Below, one piece after another: positions 41,685-51,357 of a stretch of DNA of 64,000 nt. The first letter of the stretch is position 1, and each line of letters opens with the position of its first letter. The stretch covers positions 186,001 through 250,000 of the forward strand of contig NZ_JABEND010000003.1 of assembly GCF_013002705.1 (NCBI RefSeq), in the 5' to 3' direction. Both the position numbers and the translations under genes were made by a program. This stretch comes from Nakamurella aerolata (GTDB lineage: Bacteria > Actinomycetota > Actinomycetes > Mycobacteriales > Nakamurellaceae). The notes below the pieces were generated by a model. The model ran no database searches. It was given only the letters and a program-made list of their open reading frames with translations, and was not told the DNA's origin.

Positions 41685-42552
41685 CTTCCGGACGTACCTC
41701 GTCACGGGCGCTACCAGCGGGATCGGCCACGCGCTCGCGCGCCGACTCGCGAGCACCGGAAGGTCAGTTCTCCTCGGAGCGAGGACCACCGAGAGTGGGC
41801 AGCTGGCGGCCGAGCGGATCCGCACCGACATCCCTGACGCAAGTCTCAGCGTCGTCAGCGGTGACCTGTCAGAGATGACGCAAGTGCGGGCGCTCGCAGA
41901 GCAAGTCCGCGAGGCGGTCCCTCGGTTGGACGGAGTCGTCCTCAACGCGGCGGAGGTCCGAACCACGCGCGTGATCACTCCCGACGGCTTCGAGACCAAC
42001 TTCGCCACGAACTATCTCTCAGGGTTTCTGCTGACCGAACTGCTCATGCCGCTCCTGAAACGGTCGCGTCCCGCTCGCATCGTGACCGTCTCGTCGTCCA
42101 ACCACTCGCACATCAAAACGATCGACCTCGAGGGACTTGCCACTGCCCCGGACTTTCGGCACGCCAACAGCTACTCGACTTCGAAGCTGCTCAACGTCTT
42201 GCACGCCACCGCCCTCGCGCCTCTTCTGACAACGAGCGGCGTGACGATCAATGTTGCTGATCCCGGCTTCGTCCGAACAAATCTCGGAAGACACGCGACT
42301 GGAGGATTCGCACTCTTCCTGAGGATGGCTGGGATCTTCCAGGACTCACCCGAGAAGGCAGTGCAGACTCCCTACCACCTCGTGACAGCACCCGAGTTCG
42401 CAGACACCAACGGCCAGTACTTCACGAAGGGCAAACCCGGAAAGCCAAGCAGACTGTCGCGGGACGCAGAACTCGCCTCAACTCTCCGGGACTTCAGCAT
42501 CAGCCTGCTCATCGACAACCAGCTCGCTACCAGCGGCGAGTTCCTAGTTTGA
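41677..42552 (+). CDS. short-chain dehydrogenase/reductase
   Basis: This 291-residue Rossmann protein has the NAD(P) motif TGATSGIGHALA, NAAEV in place of NAG, and the catalytic SYSTSK (Tyr and Lys) preceded by VTVSSSNHS. The layout resembles retinol-dehydrogenase/WW-oxidoreductase-like SDRs. Control by a divergent MarR suggests a role in detoxifying an aldehyde, quinone or phenolic inducer; that is inference. Its GC content is visibly lower than the surrounding genes. Confidence 0.92.
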   Translation: MSIFRTYLVTGATSGIGHALARRLASTGRSVLLGARTTESGQLAAERIRTDIPDASLSVVSGDLSEMTQVRALAEQVREAVPRLDGVVLNAAEVRTTRVITPDGFETNFATNYLSGFLLTELLMPLLKRSRPARIVTVSSSNHSHIKTIDLEGLATAPDFRHANSYSTSKLLNVLHATALAPLLTTSGVTINVADPGFVRTNLGRHATGGFALFLRMAGIFQDSPEKAVQTPYHLVTAPEFADTNGQYFTKGKPGKPSRLSRDAELASTLRDFSISLLIDNQLATSGEFLV

Positions 42553-42563
42553 CGAGAAACTAG
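42544..42563. terminator. hairpin at the SDR stop codon
   Basis: CTAGTTT (42544-42550) and AAACTAG (42557-42563) form a stem over the TGA stop, followed by TTTGG. Confidence 0.65.
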
Positions 42564-42664
42564 TTTGGCGAGAGACACAGATGGCGAGGGATGCAGCACA
42601 ACAGATGCCGGCAGCCCGACGGCTTACTGGCGCCGGAAGGGCGTCTGAGAGTGAGCGTGTCCTG

Positions 42665-42678
42665 CTTCCGCGGAAGCG
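42665..42678. repeat. 14-bp palindrome, family copy 2
   Basis: Perfect GCTTCCGCGGAAGC; the outer bases of the 18-bp form are not conserved. Confidence 0.95.
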
Positions 42679-42768
42679 CGACACGGGCGGACCATCGGGC
42701 CGGTCCCCACCGGGTGCGCGTCGGCCCGCAACCGGACCTTCACGGGCACGCACCGTCCACTCGATAAT

Positions 42769-42782
42769 GCTTCCGCGGAAGC
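42769..42782. repeat. 14-bp palindrome, family copy 3
   Basis: Perfect GCTTCCGCGGAAGC, 104 bp from copy 2. Confidence 0.95.
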
Positions 42783-42915
42783 GCGGCAGGCGTGGTCACA
42801 CGAGACCCCGGTGACCGGATTTTCTTCCGCCCGCAGCGATTGATCCTTCCTGGCGCGCACACCGCTTCTCCGGCGAGCGCACCGCTTCTTTGGCGAGCAC
42901 CACCGGCCGTGCCGA

Positions 42916-42933
42916 GCGCTTCCGCGGAAGCGC
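42916..42933. repeat. 18-bp palindrome, family copy 4
   Basis: Perfect 18-bp form GCGCTTCCGCGGAAGCGC, 134 bp after copy 3. Confidence 0.95.
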
Positions 42934-43190
42934 CCTGGGCGTGAGATCGTCCGGCATCCCAACGGTTCACACCGCAGCGCACGGACCGCGATACACGAAT
43001 ACTTCCGTGAAGCACCACTCATGCGGACGGTCGGCCCTCCTCATTGATCTCGACGGCCGGACCTTCATCGGTGCGCAGACGGAACATCACTGCCGGGCGG
43101 TACCCGTGCCGCAGGTCTTACCCGCCAGCAACCGCATGCGACCTTCCACCGGCCTCCACAGCGCCCCACCGCCAAACCCGGGCCATCTGG

Positions 43191-43208
43191 GCGCTTCCGC
43201 GGAAGCGC
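43191..43208. repeat. 18-bp palindrome, family copy 5
   Basis: Perfect 18-bp form, 223 bp before the DUF222 start. Confidence 0.95.
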
Positions 43209-43430
43209 CCGATGCGGTGGTGGCCACCGGCACCGCTGATGGGGTGCAATCTGGTCAGCACCCAAGCGTCGAAGCCGCTGTTTCAATTCTGCCTTCCTAG
43301 CTGGTCAAACCGGCAGTGTCGGTGCTGTGTTCTAGCGTGTGGGTCATGACGAAAGCGCGTGGGCTCCGTGGCAATCGGGTCGCCGGGAGCCGCGTCGCGC
43401 GCCGACCCATCGATCCAGGGAGAACAGCAG

Positions 43431-45379
43431 GTGGCACTCAGCACCGTTCACAAGCAGACCGACCGATCGCCGGCCGACTCCATCACGCCAGTGCCCGGCT
43501 CGCCACCGAGCGAGAACGCGGCGCCCGGGTTCGCTGACCTCAGCGACGATGCGCTCGGCGGCCGGATCTGTGAGCTGGCCGGGCGAATAGCCGAGGCCAC
43601 CTGCCGCTGGTTGGAGATGATTGCCGAGTTCGACCGCCGGCACGGCTGGTCGGGTGCGGGCATCAAGTCCTGCGCCCACTGGCTGGCATTGCACTGCAGC
43701 GTCGCGCCGAACACAGCGCGGGAGCACCTGCGGGTGGCGCGAGCGCTCGGCGAACTGCCCAAGATCAGCGCCAGCTTCCGTCGGGGCGAGCTCTCCTACT
43801 CGAAAGTGCGTTCCCTGAGCAGGGTGTCGGACCGGATCGCGGAAGACACGTTGCTCAATCTCGCTGCGGCGGCGACCGCGTCACACTGGAACGCACGGTT
43901 CGCGGATTCCGCAAGGGCGAGGGCCAACGGTTGGCTCAGCTGCAACGCCGGTCGGTGCGCTGGCGCACGGAGGACGACGGCACCGTCGTGCTCACCGCCG
44001 AGTTGCCGTCCGAAGAGGGTGCAGTGCTGATCGCGGCGTTGGAGGCCGCGACAGATCAGCTGCAGCGCGCCAGCAGTTCCGCTGTCATCGCTCCTTCTGA
44101 CAACCCGCCTGTTTCCACCGCTTCCGTTGCTCGACTTGCCTCCGCCGCCCCCGCCGCTCCGGCTGCGGACGTGCACACCGGCGGCGCGCCCGCGACTGCG
44201 AGGGTCGCTACCGACGTCGGCACAGCGCCCGAGTCTGAGCCCGAACCCAACAGTGGCAGGTCCGGAACCGACATACCCGCCGCCGGACCCACCGGACCCA
44301 CCGTACCCGCTGAACCCACTGAACCCGATGGCACCGGCGGCATCTGGCCCCTCACCGACGGGGCACGCCACCGTCGCGGAGAGCCGCTGGCCGACGGGGA
44401 GCATCGGAGTCGCCCGGCTGTGGTGCCAGCGGCGGAGGCACTGCTGCACGTGGCCGAGCAGTTCTTGGCCGCGACGCCGATCGACCGCTCCGGAGCTGAC
44501 ACCACCATGATGGTCGTCCACGTGGACGCCGCCACCCTTGCGGGCGTGGAGCCGGCCACCGCACATCCCAGCGCTCGTGGCACCGTTCAGCCCTCGACCG
44601 ACCCCATCAGCCCGGACCTCGGCGTGCCCGTCGCGGCCGCCGTCGCCGGCACCCTGCCCAGCACCGGACTCTGCCAGATCACCGGTGTCGGCGGCATCAG
44701 TGCCGGTGCCGCTCAACAACTTTCCTGCGACGCGACGGTGGTCGGTGTGCTGCGGGATAGTCGCGGAGCCGTTCTCGCCCACGGGCGGCAACGACGGCTG
44801 GTGAGTGCGGCGCAACGCCGCGCGCTGGCGATCCGCGACGGTTGCTGTCAATTCCCTGGGTGCGACCGGACGCGGCGGCTGCAAGCGCACCACGTTGTGC
44901 CCTGGTTCGCCGGCGGCCGCACCGATCTCGACAATCTGGTCCTGCTGTGCGGTTACCACCATGCGGCCATCCATGAGGGCCTGGCTCGAATTGAATCTGT
45001 CGACGGCGGGCCGGCCGGTGCCGACACCACCCGCTGGCGGTTCCTGTTGCGCATGAAGAACAACCGCTGGGTCGACCCACGTCGTCAGCCGCCACCCCGA
45101 GCTGACGATGACGGTATGCGACTGTGGGCTCGGCTCCGCGCGGCAGGCATGGATGATCCTGCGGCGCAACCGATCCGGCCGGGCTGGGCCGGTGAAGACT
45201 TCGATCTGGACCACATCGTCTGGGTACTGTTCCAGTACCCCCGGGAGCCCGCGCCGCCCTCCGACGATGGCGGAAAGCCGGTGCGCCGCAAGGCATCAGA
45301 GGCCGGAGCCGGAGCCGGCGCCATCGACGGATCTGCCGGAGTGGCCGCTTCCGCGGAGGCACATGATGACGCCGCCTGA
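43431..45379 (+). pseudogene. DUF222/HNH endonuclease (13E12-type), split by a one-base deletion
   Basis: From GTG 43431 the first frame encodes a DUF222 domain (LAGRIAEATCRWLEMIAEFD, LPKISASFRRGELSYSKVRS) and runs off at about 43886. There CAC-TGG stands where the family expects CAC-CTG-GAA (His-Leu-Glu). One base later the correct frame resumes (LERTVRGFRKGEGQRLAQLQ) and continues to 45379 with the HNH block CQFPGCDRTRRLQAHHVVPW. A Pro/Ser-rich linker lies between. The end contains a degenerate palindrome (45347-45360) read as ASAEA. It is either a true pseudogene or a sequencing error. Confidence 0.85.
45347..45360. repeat. degenerate palindrome copy inside the DUF222/HNH gene
   Basis: GCTTCCGCGGAGGC differs from the family core by one base and is translated as part of ASAEA near the C-terminus. 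Confidence 0.8.
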
Positions 45380-45428
45380 ACCACCCGGCACCGGGGCAGG
45401 TCCCGCCGCGCCGGCGAGAGGTCGGGCC

Positions 45429-46562
45429 CTAGCCTTCGCGGCGCCGGCGCGCCACCTCGGCCAGTACAACGCCGGTCGCCACCGAGGCGTTCAACGATTC
45501 GACGGTCCCAGCCATCGGGATGGAAACCGTTGCATCACAGACGGTTTTGGTCAGCCGCGACAGTCCCCGGCCCTCCGAACCGACCACCAGCACCAAGGGG
45601 CCGGTAGCGAGTTCAAAGTCGTCCGTGCTCATGGTGCCGTCAGCTTCGAGCCCGACGATCATCAAGCCGTCGTCGGCCCACTTCTTCAGCGCCTGTACCA
45701 GGTTGGGGACGCGAGCGACGCGCAGCCGAGCCGCCGTTCCGGCCGAGGTCCGCCATGCCGATGCCGTCATACCTGCGGACCGACGCTGCGGCACCAACAC
45801 CCCGTCGGCACCGAACGCCGCTGCCGACCGGACGATGGCCCCGAGGTTCCGCGGGTCGGTGACGCCGTCCACGGCAACCAGCAGCGGCGGCTGCCCAGAC
45901 TCGTTGGCGAGCGCCAGCAGATCGTCCGGGTGCGCGTAGTCGTACGGGGGCACCTGCAGGGCGATGCCCTGGTGCAGGGCGCCGCCGGTCAACCGGTCCA
46001 TTTCGTTGCGGGAAACTTCCAGCAGGGCAATGCCTCTGGCAGCTGACTCCTGGATGGCCTCGGTGATGCGCTCGTCGGTGGCGACGCCCTGCGCGAGGTA
46101 CATCGCGGTGGCCGGCACGCCGGCGCGCAACGCCTCAACCACAGGGTTCCGGCCGACGACGGTCTCCGGCAGATTGTCGTGCTTGGCCGGACGGTTGCTC
46201 GACACTCGGGCGCCGCCGCGACCGGTTCCGGAACGACCGGTAGCACCACGCGCCGAGCCACGCGACGCGGAGCCGCCACGGGCCGAGATGCCCCGCGCTG
46301 CACCGCTTCCGGAACCACGTCCACCGGCACCGGACCGGCCGGCGCCCTGGCCACCGCGGCCGCCTGGTCCGCCGCCGGAGCCGCTGCCGCTCTTTCCGGT
46401 ACGCGCCGCGCGGCGACTGGCAGGATGCCCGGTGCGTTCCTCCGCCGACGGGGTCGGGCCCTTGCCGCGCAGCGCTCGACGCGCCTGACCGCCAGAACCG
46501 ACGGAAGAGCCCTTCTTCGGGTTCTTGCGGATCGCGCCGCGACGCTGGGAGTTTCCGGGCAT
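45429..46562 (-). CDS. rlmB: 23S rRNA 2'-O-ribose methyltransferase (TrmH/SpoU family, RlmB-like)
   Basis: This 377-residue protein has about 130 N-terminal residues that are basic and Gly/Ser/Arg-rich and probably disordered. The SpoU substrate-binding domain ([14 protein letters not shown]) follows, then the knot: [35 protein letters not shown] and [20 protein letters not shown] (motifs 1-3). It methylates the ribose of G2251-equivalent in 23S rRNA. It begins directly after the cysS stop, in the same direction. Confidence 0.93.
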   Translation of the reverse strand: MPGNSQRRGAIRKNPKKGSSVGSGGQARRALRGKGPTPSAEERTGHPASRRAARTGKSGSGSGGGPGGRGGQGAGRSGAGGRGSGSGAARGISARGGSASRGSARGATGRSGTGRGGARVSSNRPAKHDNLPETVVGRNPVVEALRAGVPATAMYLAQGVATDERITEAIQESAARGIALLEVSRNEMDRLTGGALHQGIALQVPPYDYAHPDDLLALANESGQPPLLVAVDGVTDPRNLGAIVRSAAAFGADGVLVPQRRSAGMTASAWRTSAGTAARLRVARVPNLVQALKKWADDGLMIVGLEADGTMSTDDFELATGPLVLVVGSEGRGLSRLTKTVCDATVSIPMAGTVESLNASVATGVVLAEVARRRREG

Positions 46563-48368
46563 CTACTTGGCTCCTTGCTGGCTGGCGTCCTGATGATCCG
46601 CGTCTGACTGACTGGTGTTGGGCTGACCGGTGTCATAGTCGCGGCGGCTGCTGCGCTGCTCGGTGTCCGGCCGATCGGCCGTCGATTGATCGGCCCGCTG
46701 CTCGGTGACACCCTGCTGACCGACGTTCGGCTGGCCGGCCGGCTGCTCGTTGGGATCCTGCTGGCCGGGACCACGCTGGCTGGTGACGCTCCACGTGGAG
46801 CCCTGCGGGCCGTCCTTGACGACGATCCCCGCCGCGGTGAGCTGGTCACGGATGGCGTCCGCGGCGGCGAAATCCTTTGCCGCCCTGGCTTGTTGGCGCT
46901 GTTGCAGCAAGGCGGTCACCAACGCCTCGACGGCGTCGGTCAGCGCACGGGTCTGCCCGGAGTCAGCGGCGCCCTCGGCGCCGGCGCGCCAAGGCGCTGC
47001 CGCCGGGTCGAGCCCGAGCACGCCGAGCATGGCGCGCACCGCTTCCGCGGAAGCGCGAGCCGCCTCGAAGTCCCCCGCGTCGAGCGCTGAATTGCCGGCA
47101 CGCACGGTGTCGTGGACGACGGCGAGGGCCCGGGGCACGCTCAGGTCGTCGTCCATCGCCGCAGCAAACGCGGGCGGCACCTGCCGATGGGTCTGCGGCC
47201 GGCCCGGTTCGACATCACGAGTCTCCGCGCGCGCTTCCGCGGAAGCGCCGGCGGACTCGGCATTCGGGGTGCCGCCGCTGAATCCGGCGCTGCTCGGGGC
47301 CGCACTCCTCGGGTCCGCAGTGCTCGCGACTGCACTGCTCGGGTCGGCACTACCCGGGTGAGCACCACGCGGGTGGGCAGCGGGCAGGAGCTCGACGGCT
47401 CGGTCGAGGAAGGCTTCGATCCGGCGAAAAGCCTTGGCGGCGTCGTCCAGCGCACCGGGTGAGTATTCGATCACCGAGCGGTAGTGCACGCTCACCAGGT
47501 AATAGCGCAGCTCGATCGGCCGCACCCGCTCGGTGATCGCCTCCACCGACAGGGTGTTGCCGAGCGACTTCGACATTTTCTCGCCGCCCATGGTCACCCA
47601 GAACGAATGCATCCAATAGCGGGCGAACTCCAAGCCGGCGCCCTCACTCTGCGCCGCCTCGTTCTCGTGGTGCGGGAACACCAGGTCAAGGCCGCCGCCG
47701 TGAATATCGAAGGCGTCGCCCAAGTACGTGCGGGCCATCGCCGAGCACTCGATGTGCCAGCCCGGACGCCCCGGCCCCCACGGTGAACCCCACGACGGCT
47801 CACCAGGTTTGGCCGCCTTCCACAACGTGAAGTCGGCGGGGTCCTTCTTGCCCTGACCCTCGGTCTCGCCCTGGTTCATCTCGTCGATCTTCTGCCCGGA
47901 CAGGAATCCGTACCGCGGGTCGGCGCGGACGTCGAAGTACACGTCGCCGGCCGCGGCGTAGGCCTTACCCGCGTCGATCAGTTCGCCGATCAGCGCATGA
48001 ATCTGCGGGATGTGCCCGGTCGCCCGCGGCTCGACGGTGGGCGCCAGGCAGCCCAACAGTTCGTAAGCGGCGGTGAAGGCCCGCTCGTTCTGCGCCGCCC
48101 ACGCCCACCACGGCACACCGGCGTCGGCGGCCTTGGCCAGGATCTTGTCGTCGATGTCGGTGACGTTGCGGACCTGGGTGACCCGGTAGCCGGAGTACTC
48201 CAGCCAGCGGCGCAGCACGTCGTAGACAATGGCGGCACCGCGCAGATGCCCAATATGTGGAGCCGCCTGCACCGTCGCGCCGCAGTGATACAGCGACACC
48301 TCCCCCGGCACGATCGGCTCGAAAGGCCGGACGCTGCGGGTCGCGGTGTCGTACAGGTGCAAAGCCAC
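46563..48368 (-). CDS. cysS: cysteinyl-tRNA synthetase with internal repeat insert and Gln-rich tail
   Basis: At 601 residues it is some 130 longer than usual. [18 protein letters not shown] (HIGH), the zinc ligands in GWHIECSA and [10 protein letters not shown], and [11 protein letters not shown] (KMSKS) define the enzyme. Between about residues 325 and 390 a Ser/Ala/Asp-rich insert includes six 15-bp units and an ASAEA palindrome copy. A second palindrome copy is translated in [10 protein letters not shown]. The last 70 residues are Gln/Asp-rich. The catalytic core is intact, so the inserts appear to be tolerated. Confidence 0.95.
   Translation of the reverse strand: MALHLYDTATRSVRPFEPIVPGEVSLYHCGATVQAAPHIGHLRGAAIVYDVLRRWLEYSGYRVTQVRNVTDIDDKILAKAADAGVPWWAWAAQNERAFTAAYELLGCLAPTVEPRATGHIPQIHALIGELIDAGKAYAAAGDVYFDVRADPRYGFLSGQKIDEMNQGETEGQGKKDPADFTLWKAAKPGEPSWGSPWGPGRPGWHIECSAMARTYLGDAFDIHGGGLDLVFPHHENEAAQSEGAGLEFARYWMHSFWVTMGGEKMSKSLGNTLSVEAITERVRPIELRYYLVSVHYRSVIEYSPGALDDAAKAFRRIEAFLDRAVELLPAAHPRGAHPGSADPSSAVASTADPRSAAPSSAGFSGGTPNAESAGASAEARAETRDVEPGRPQTHRQVPPAFAAAMDDDLSVPRALAVVHDTVRAGNSALDAGDFEAARASAEAVRAMLGVLGLDPAAAPWRAGAEGAADSGQTRALTDAVEALVTALLQQRQQARAAKDFAAADAIRDQLTAAGIVVKDGPQGSTWSVTSQRGPGQQDPNEQPAGQPNVGQQGVTEQRADQSTADRPDTEQRSSRRDYDTGQPNTSQSDADHQDASQQGAK
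47041..47054. repeat. 14-bp palindrome inside cysS
   Basis: Perfect GCTTCCGCGGAAGC, in frame as ASAEA within the anticodon-binding helical region of CysS. Confidence 0.95.
47231..47248. repeat. 18-bp palindrome inside cysS
   Basis: Perfect GCGCTTCCGCGGAAGCGC, in frame as GASAEARAE inside the CysS insert. Confidence 0.95.
47290..47379. repeat. six 15-bp in-frame units inside cysS
   Basis: CTGCTCGGGTCGGCA-type units repeat six times without gaps, giving five-residue repeats on the minus strand ([20 protein letters not shown] and relatives). Because the unit is a multiple of three it changes length without breaking the frame. Confidence 0.85.
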
Positions 48369-48955
48369 AGGCCAAAGGGTACTGACCCACCACCTTCGGG
48401 ACGTACCAGTTATCCGCTACCAGTTATCCGCTACCAGTTGCCCGCTCAGTTTTCGGCGTCAGGGAATCAGGGTGGTTGTCCACCGGTGCAGCCCACCCCC
48501 ACCAGCGCAGCCCTCCCCCACCAGCGCAGTCCCCGACCACCAGCGCAGTCCCCGACCACCAGCACAGCCGTCCACCGCCAGCGCACCGTCCATCACCAAC
48601 ACACCGTCCCCCACCGGCGCGGGCCCCGGCCACCAGCGCCTCCGCCCACCACCAGCACAGCCGCGCACTTCCAGCCAGCCGGAGCAACCCCTCGCTCACC
48701 CGCGAGATCACAGCCGAACAGCACAATTCGGTTGCAGTACTGGTGCCCGGCGGCGTCGGCGCTGGCCCCACGATTCGGGGTACAGCAGAATCCCTGTCTT
48801 GACAGACGCAGTGCCGACCAGTGACGATGCAAGAAGTTGCGCGGTTGGACTCGGAAATGGCCAGTACTGCGCACGTCAGGGCACTTCCGACCGGCGGTGC
48901 TCGAATGGCACGTCCAGCAATGGACCGGGTCAGAACTGGACAACGGAGGCTTTCA
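48369..48955. other. 587-bp intergenic region between cysS and the sugar transporter operon
   Basis: It begins with three copies of TACCAGTTATCCGC (period 14, about 48404-48440) and then a 19-bp minisatellite. The remainder (48660-48955) should hold the operon promoter; TTGACA at 48799-48804 is a candidate -35, but no convincing -10 or LacI-type site was found. Confidence 0.55.
48503..48606. repeat. 19-bp minisatellite
   Basis: CAGCGCAGTCCCCGACCAC-like units start at 48503, 48522, 48541, 48560, 48579 and 48597. Looser units continue to about 48660. Confidence 0.85.
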
Positions 48956-50377
48956 ATGCGGAAATCCCTACCCCTGATCGCCACAGTGGTGGCGGGCGGG
49001 CTGGTGCTCGCTGCCTGTGGTGGCAACAGCGACACCGCCAGTACGACGAACTCGCCGGCCGACACCGGCTCCACCGACACCGGAGCCGCCGCGGGCGGTG
49101 ACTCCTCCGCCGGAGGGGATTCCTCCGCCGCCGCTGGTGGTGACTCGTCCGCCGCTGCCGGCGGGGACTCGTCCGCACCCGCCGGCTCCAACGCGAGCGG
49201 TGGTGGCGCCGCGGCGATGCCCGAGCTGCCGGCCACCACCATCAAGATTCTTGCCCCGTCGTACATGGACTCGTCCGAGGCCGACTGGAAGAAGATCATC
49301 GACGCCTTCGGCAAGGTGCAGCCGAACGTCAAGGTCGAGCTGCAGATCGCCCCGTGGGACAACTTCACCTCGGTGGTGCAGTCGCGGATTCAGGCCCAGG
49401 ACATGCCGGACATCCTGAACGACAACAACTATGGCGTCGCGGCCGACGGTCTGCTCTACCCGATCGACGAGGTCACCAGCCCGGAGACGCTCAAGTCCAT
49501 CGAGCCGTCGCTGCTGAAGAACGGCATGGGCGCCGACGGAAAGCAGTGGGCGGCACCGGATATCGCCACCTCGCGACTGCTGATCTACAACACGGACCTG
49601 TTCTCCAAGGCCGGCATCACCACCCCGCCGAAGACCTGGGACGAGATGTACGCCGCCGCCGAGAAGATCTCCAAGCTGGGCAACGGCGTCGCCGGCTACG
49701 GCATGCCGCTCGGCACCGAAGAGGCACAGGCCGAATCCACCGTCTGGGTCTGGGGCGCCGGTGGCGACTGGGTCACCGACGGCAAGCTGAACGCCGATAC
49801 CCCAGCGGTGACAGCAGGTTTCGACGAGATGAAGAAGTTCATCGACGGCAAGGTCACCCAGCCGAACGTCGGCTCCTCCAACCGGCAGGACGTCGCCGAC
49901 CTGTTCAACCAGGGCAAGATCGGCATGTACGTCGGCCACTCCGGGTTGACCCAGGTGACCCGCGAGAAGTTCCCGAACATCAAGTTCGATGTTGCGCCGA
50001 TCCCGTCCAAGTCAGGCGAGCCGCTGAGCTACGGCGTCACCGACTTCATCCTGGCGTTCAACAACAAGGACGACAACCGTAAGCAGGCCACCAAGGCGTT
50101 CCTCGACTTCTTCTACACCCAGGACCAGTACACCCCCTGGTACAAGGGCACCGGCCTGCTGCCGGTGACCACCGACGCGATCACCGCCGCCACCAAGGAC
50201 GACGCCGTGAACGCCCCGTTCTACGAGGCGCTGAAGACCGTGCGGTTCACCCCCAGCGGTGACCCGGACTGGAGCAAGCTGCAGTCGGCGCTGCAGTCGA
50301 CGGCCGGCAAAATCGCCGACCAGCCGGCTGCCGATGTGCTCAAGCAGATCCAGGCTCAAGCGCAGGCGGGTGGCTGA
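48956..50377 (+). CDS. CUT1-type sugar ABC transporter substrate-binding lipoprotein
   Basis: The ATG at 48956 follows GGAGG (48945-48949) and gives 473 residues. The lipobox LVLAAC puts the lipid on Cys21. A flexible linker of GGDSSA repeats (residues 45-75) precedes a family 1 solute-binding fold (TIKILAPSYMDSSEADWKKI, WAAPDIATSRLLIYN, GKIGMYVGHSGLTQV). It should capture a sugar or amino sugar outside the cell. The permease start overlaps its stop. Confidence 0.94.
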   Translation: MRKSLPLIATVVAGGLVLAACGGNSDTASTTNSPADTGSTDTGAAAGGDSSAGGDSSAAAGGDSSAAAGGDSSAPAGSNASGGGAAAMPELPATTIKILAPSYMDSSEADWKKIIDAFGKVQPNVKVELQIAPWDNFTSVVQSRIQAQDMPDILNDNNYGVAADGLLYPIDEVTSPETLKSIEPSLLKNGMGADGKQWAAPDIATSRLLIYNTDLFSKAGITTPPKTWDEMYAAAEKISKLGNGVAGYGMPLGTEEAQAESTVWVWGAGGDWVTDGKLNADTPAVTAGFDEMKKFIDGKVTQPNVGSSNRQDVADLFNQGKIGMYVGHSGLTQVTREKFPNIKFDVAPIPSKSGEPLSYGVTDFILAFNNKDDNRKQATKAFLDFFYTQDQYTPWYKGTGLLPVTTDAITAATKDDAVNAPFYEALKTVRFTPSGDPDWSKLQSALQSTAGKIADQPAADVLKQIQAQAQAGG

Positions 50378-51344
50378 GCTGACCGCGGCTCCTACCCCCT
50401 CGGCGATCGCCGCCGGTGACCAATCCGGCGATACCGGCGGCGGCGCAAGAGGTTCGGGATCTGGCGGGGGGCTGCGGCGGCTGGCCGCCGCGGCCCCCTG
50501 GCTGCTGCCCGCGGTGATCCTGATCGCCGGCGTGGTGCTGTACCCCGCGTACTTGATGATCTACAACGCGTTCCGCAAGTACTCGAAGTACGGCTTCGAC
50601 CAGGGCGCCGCCGGCTGGGACAACTTCAAGCTGGCGCTGACTTTCCCCGGCGTGCCGATCGGCCGGATCCTGATCAACACCGTGGTCTGGGTGGTGGTCG
50701 TGGTGGCCGGCACCCTGCTGATTTCCCTTGCGCTCGCACAGTTTTTGAACAAGACGTTCCGCGGCCGCAAGCTCGTCCGGCTCGCCGTCATCGTGCCGTG
50801 GGCGGCGTCCGTGGTGATGACCTCGTCGATCTTCCTGAACGCGCTGAACCCCAACTACGGTCTGGCCACCAGATTGCTCCGGTCGATCGGGCTGCTCGGC
50901 CAGGACACGGCGCTCACCCAGCAGCCGATGACGGCGTTCTGGGTGGCGGTGGTGGTGGCGATCTTCGTGTCGCTGCCGTTCACCACCTACACGCTGCTCG
51001 CCGGGCTGCAGGCGGTGCCGCACGACGTACTGGAGGCGGCGCACGTCGACGGCGCCGGCTCGGCCGCCATCTACCGCCGCATCGTGCTGCCGATCCTGCG
51101 GCCGGCCATTGCGGTGGCCGCGCTGGTGAACATCATCAACGTGTTCAACTCGCTGCCGATCCTGCAGATCCTGAACCAAACCGCCGGCTACAACGAAGGT
51201 CTCACCACCACGCCGCTGGTGTTCCTGTACAAGAACAACCTCGGCCCAGGGGTCTCGTCGGCGCTGTCGGTGATCAACTTCGGCTTCTGCCTGGTGATCA
51301 TCGCGATCTATCTGATCGTCGTGAAACCGACGAAGCAGCAGTGA
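50370..51344 (+). CDS. sugar ABC transporter permease 1 (MalF/UgpA-like)
   Basis: This 324-residue protein starts at the GTG at 50370, overlapping the binding-protein stop by 8 bp. Six membrane helices follow a Gly/Ser-rich leader. The EAA loop is EAAHVDGAGSAAIYRRIVLP near residue 225. It pairs with the next permease to form the channel. Confidence 0.94.
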   Translation: MAELTAAPTPSAIAAGDQSGDTGGGARGSGSGGGLRRLAAAAPWLLPAVILIAGVVLYPAYLMIYNAFRKYSKYGFDQGAAGWDNFKLALTFPGVPIGRILINTVVWVVVVVAGTLLISLALAQFLNKTFRGRKLVRLAVIVPWAASVVMTSSIFLNALNPNYGLATRLLRSIGLLGQDTALTQQPMTAFWVAVVVAIFVSLPFTTYTLLAGLQAVPHDVLEAAHVDGAGSAAIYRRIVLPILRPAIAVAALVNIINVFNSLPILQILNQTAGYNEGLTTTPLVFLYKNNLGPGVSSALSVINFGFCLVIIAIYLIVVKPTKQQ

Positions 51345-51357
51345 GGGGGCACACGTC

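Larger units (their letters stand above)
42553..43430. other. 878-bp non-coding region with a cluster of palindromes
   Basis: No ORF here has recognisable protein features. Four copies of the GCTTCCGCGGAAGC palindrome lie at 42665, 42769, 42916 and 43191, plus a weaker one near 42999 (ACTTCCGTGAAGC). The start of the DUF222 gene is at 43431. The region could be a decayed locus colonised by the repeat, or a source of structured RNA. Confidence 0.6.

Noticed and set aside
42890-43300. 136-codon ORF in the palindrome-rich region
   Set aside because: Two palindrome copies make up part of it, the composition is random-like, there is no ribosome-binding site and no domain.
48503-48660. possible CRISPR array or leader
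   Set aside because: This is a contiguous 19-bp minisatellite with no spacer structure.
48424-49368. 314-codon minus-strand frame over the transporter lipoprotein start
   Set aside because: It is antisense to the signal peptide and linker of the binding protein and runs through the minisatellite; no protein features were seen.
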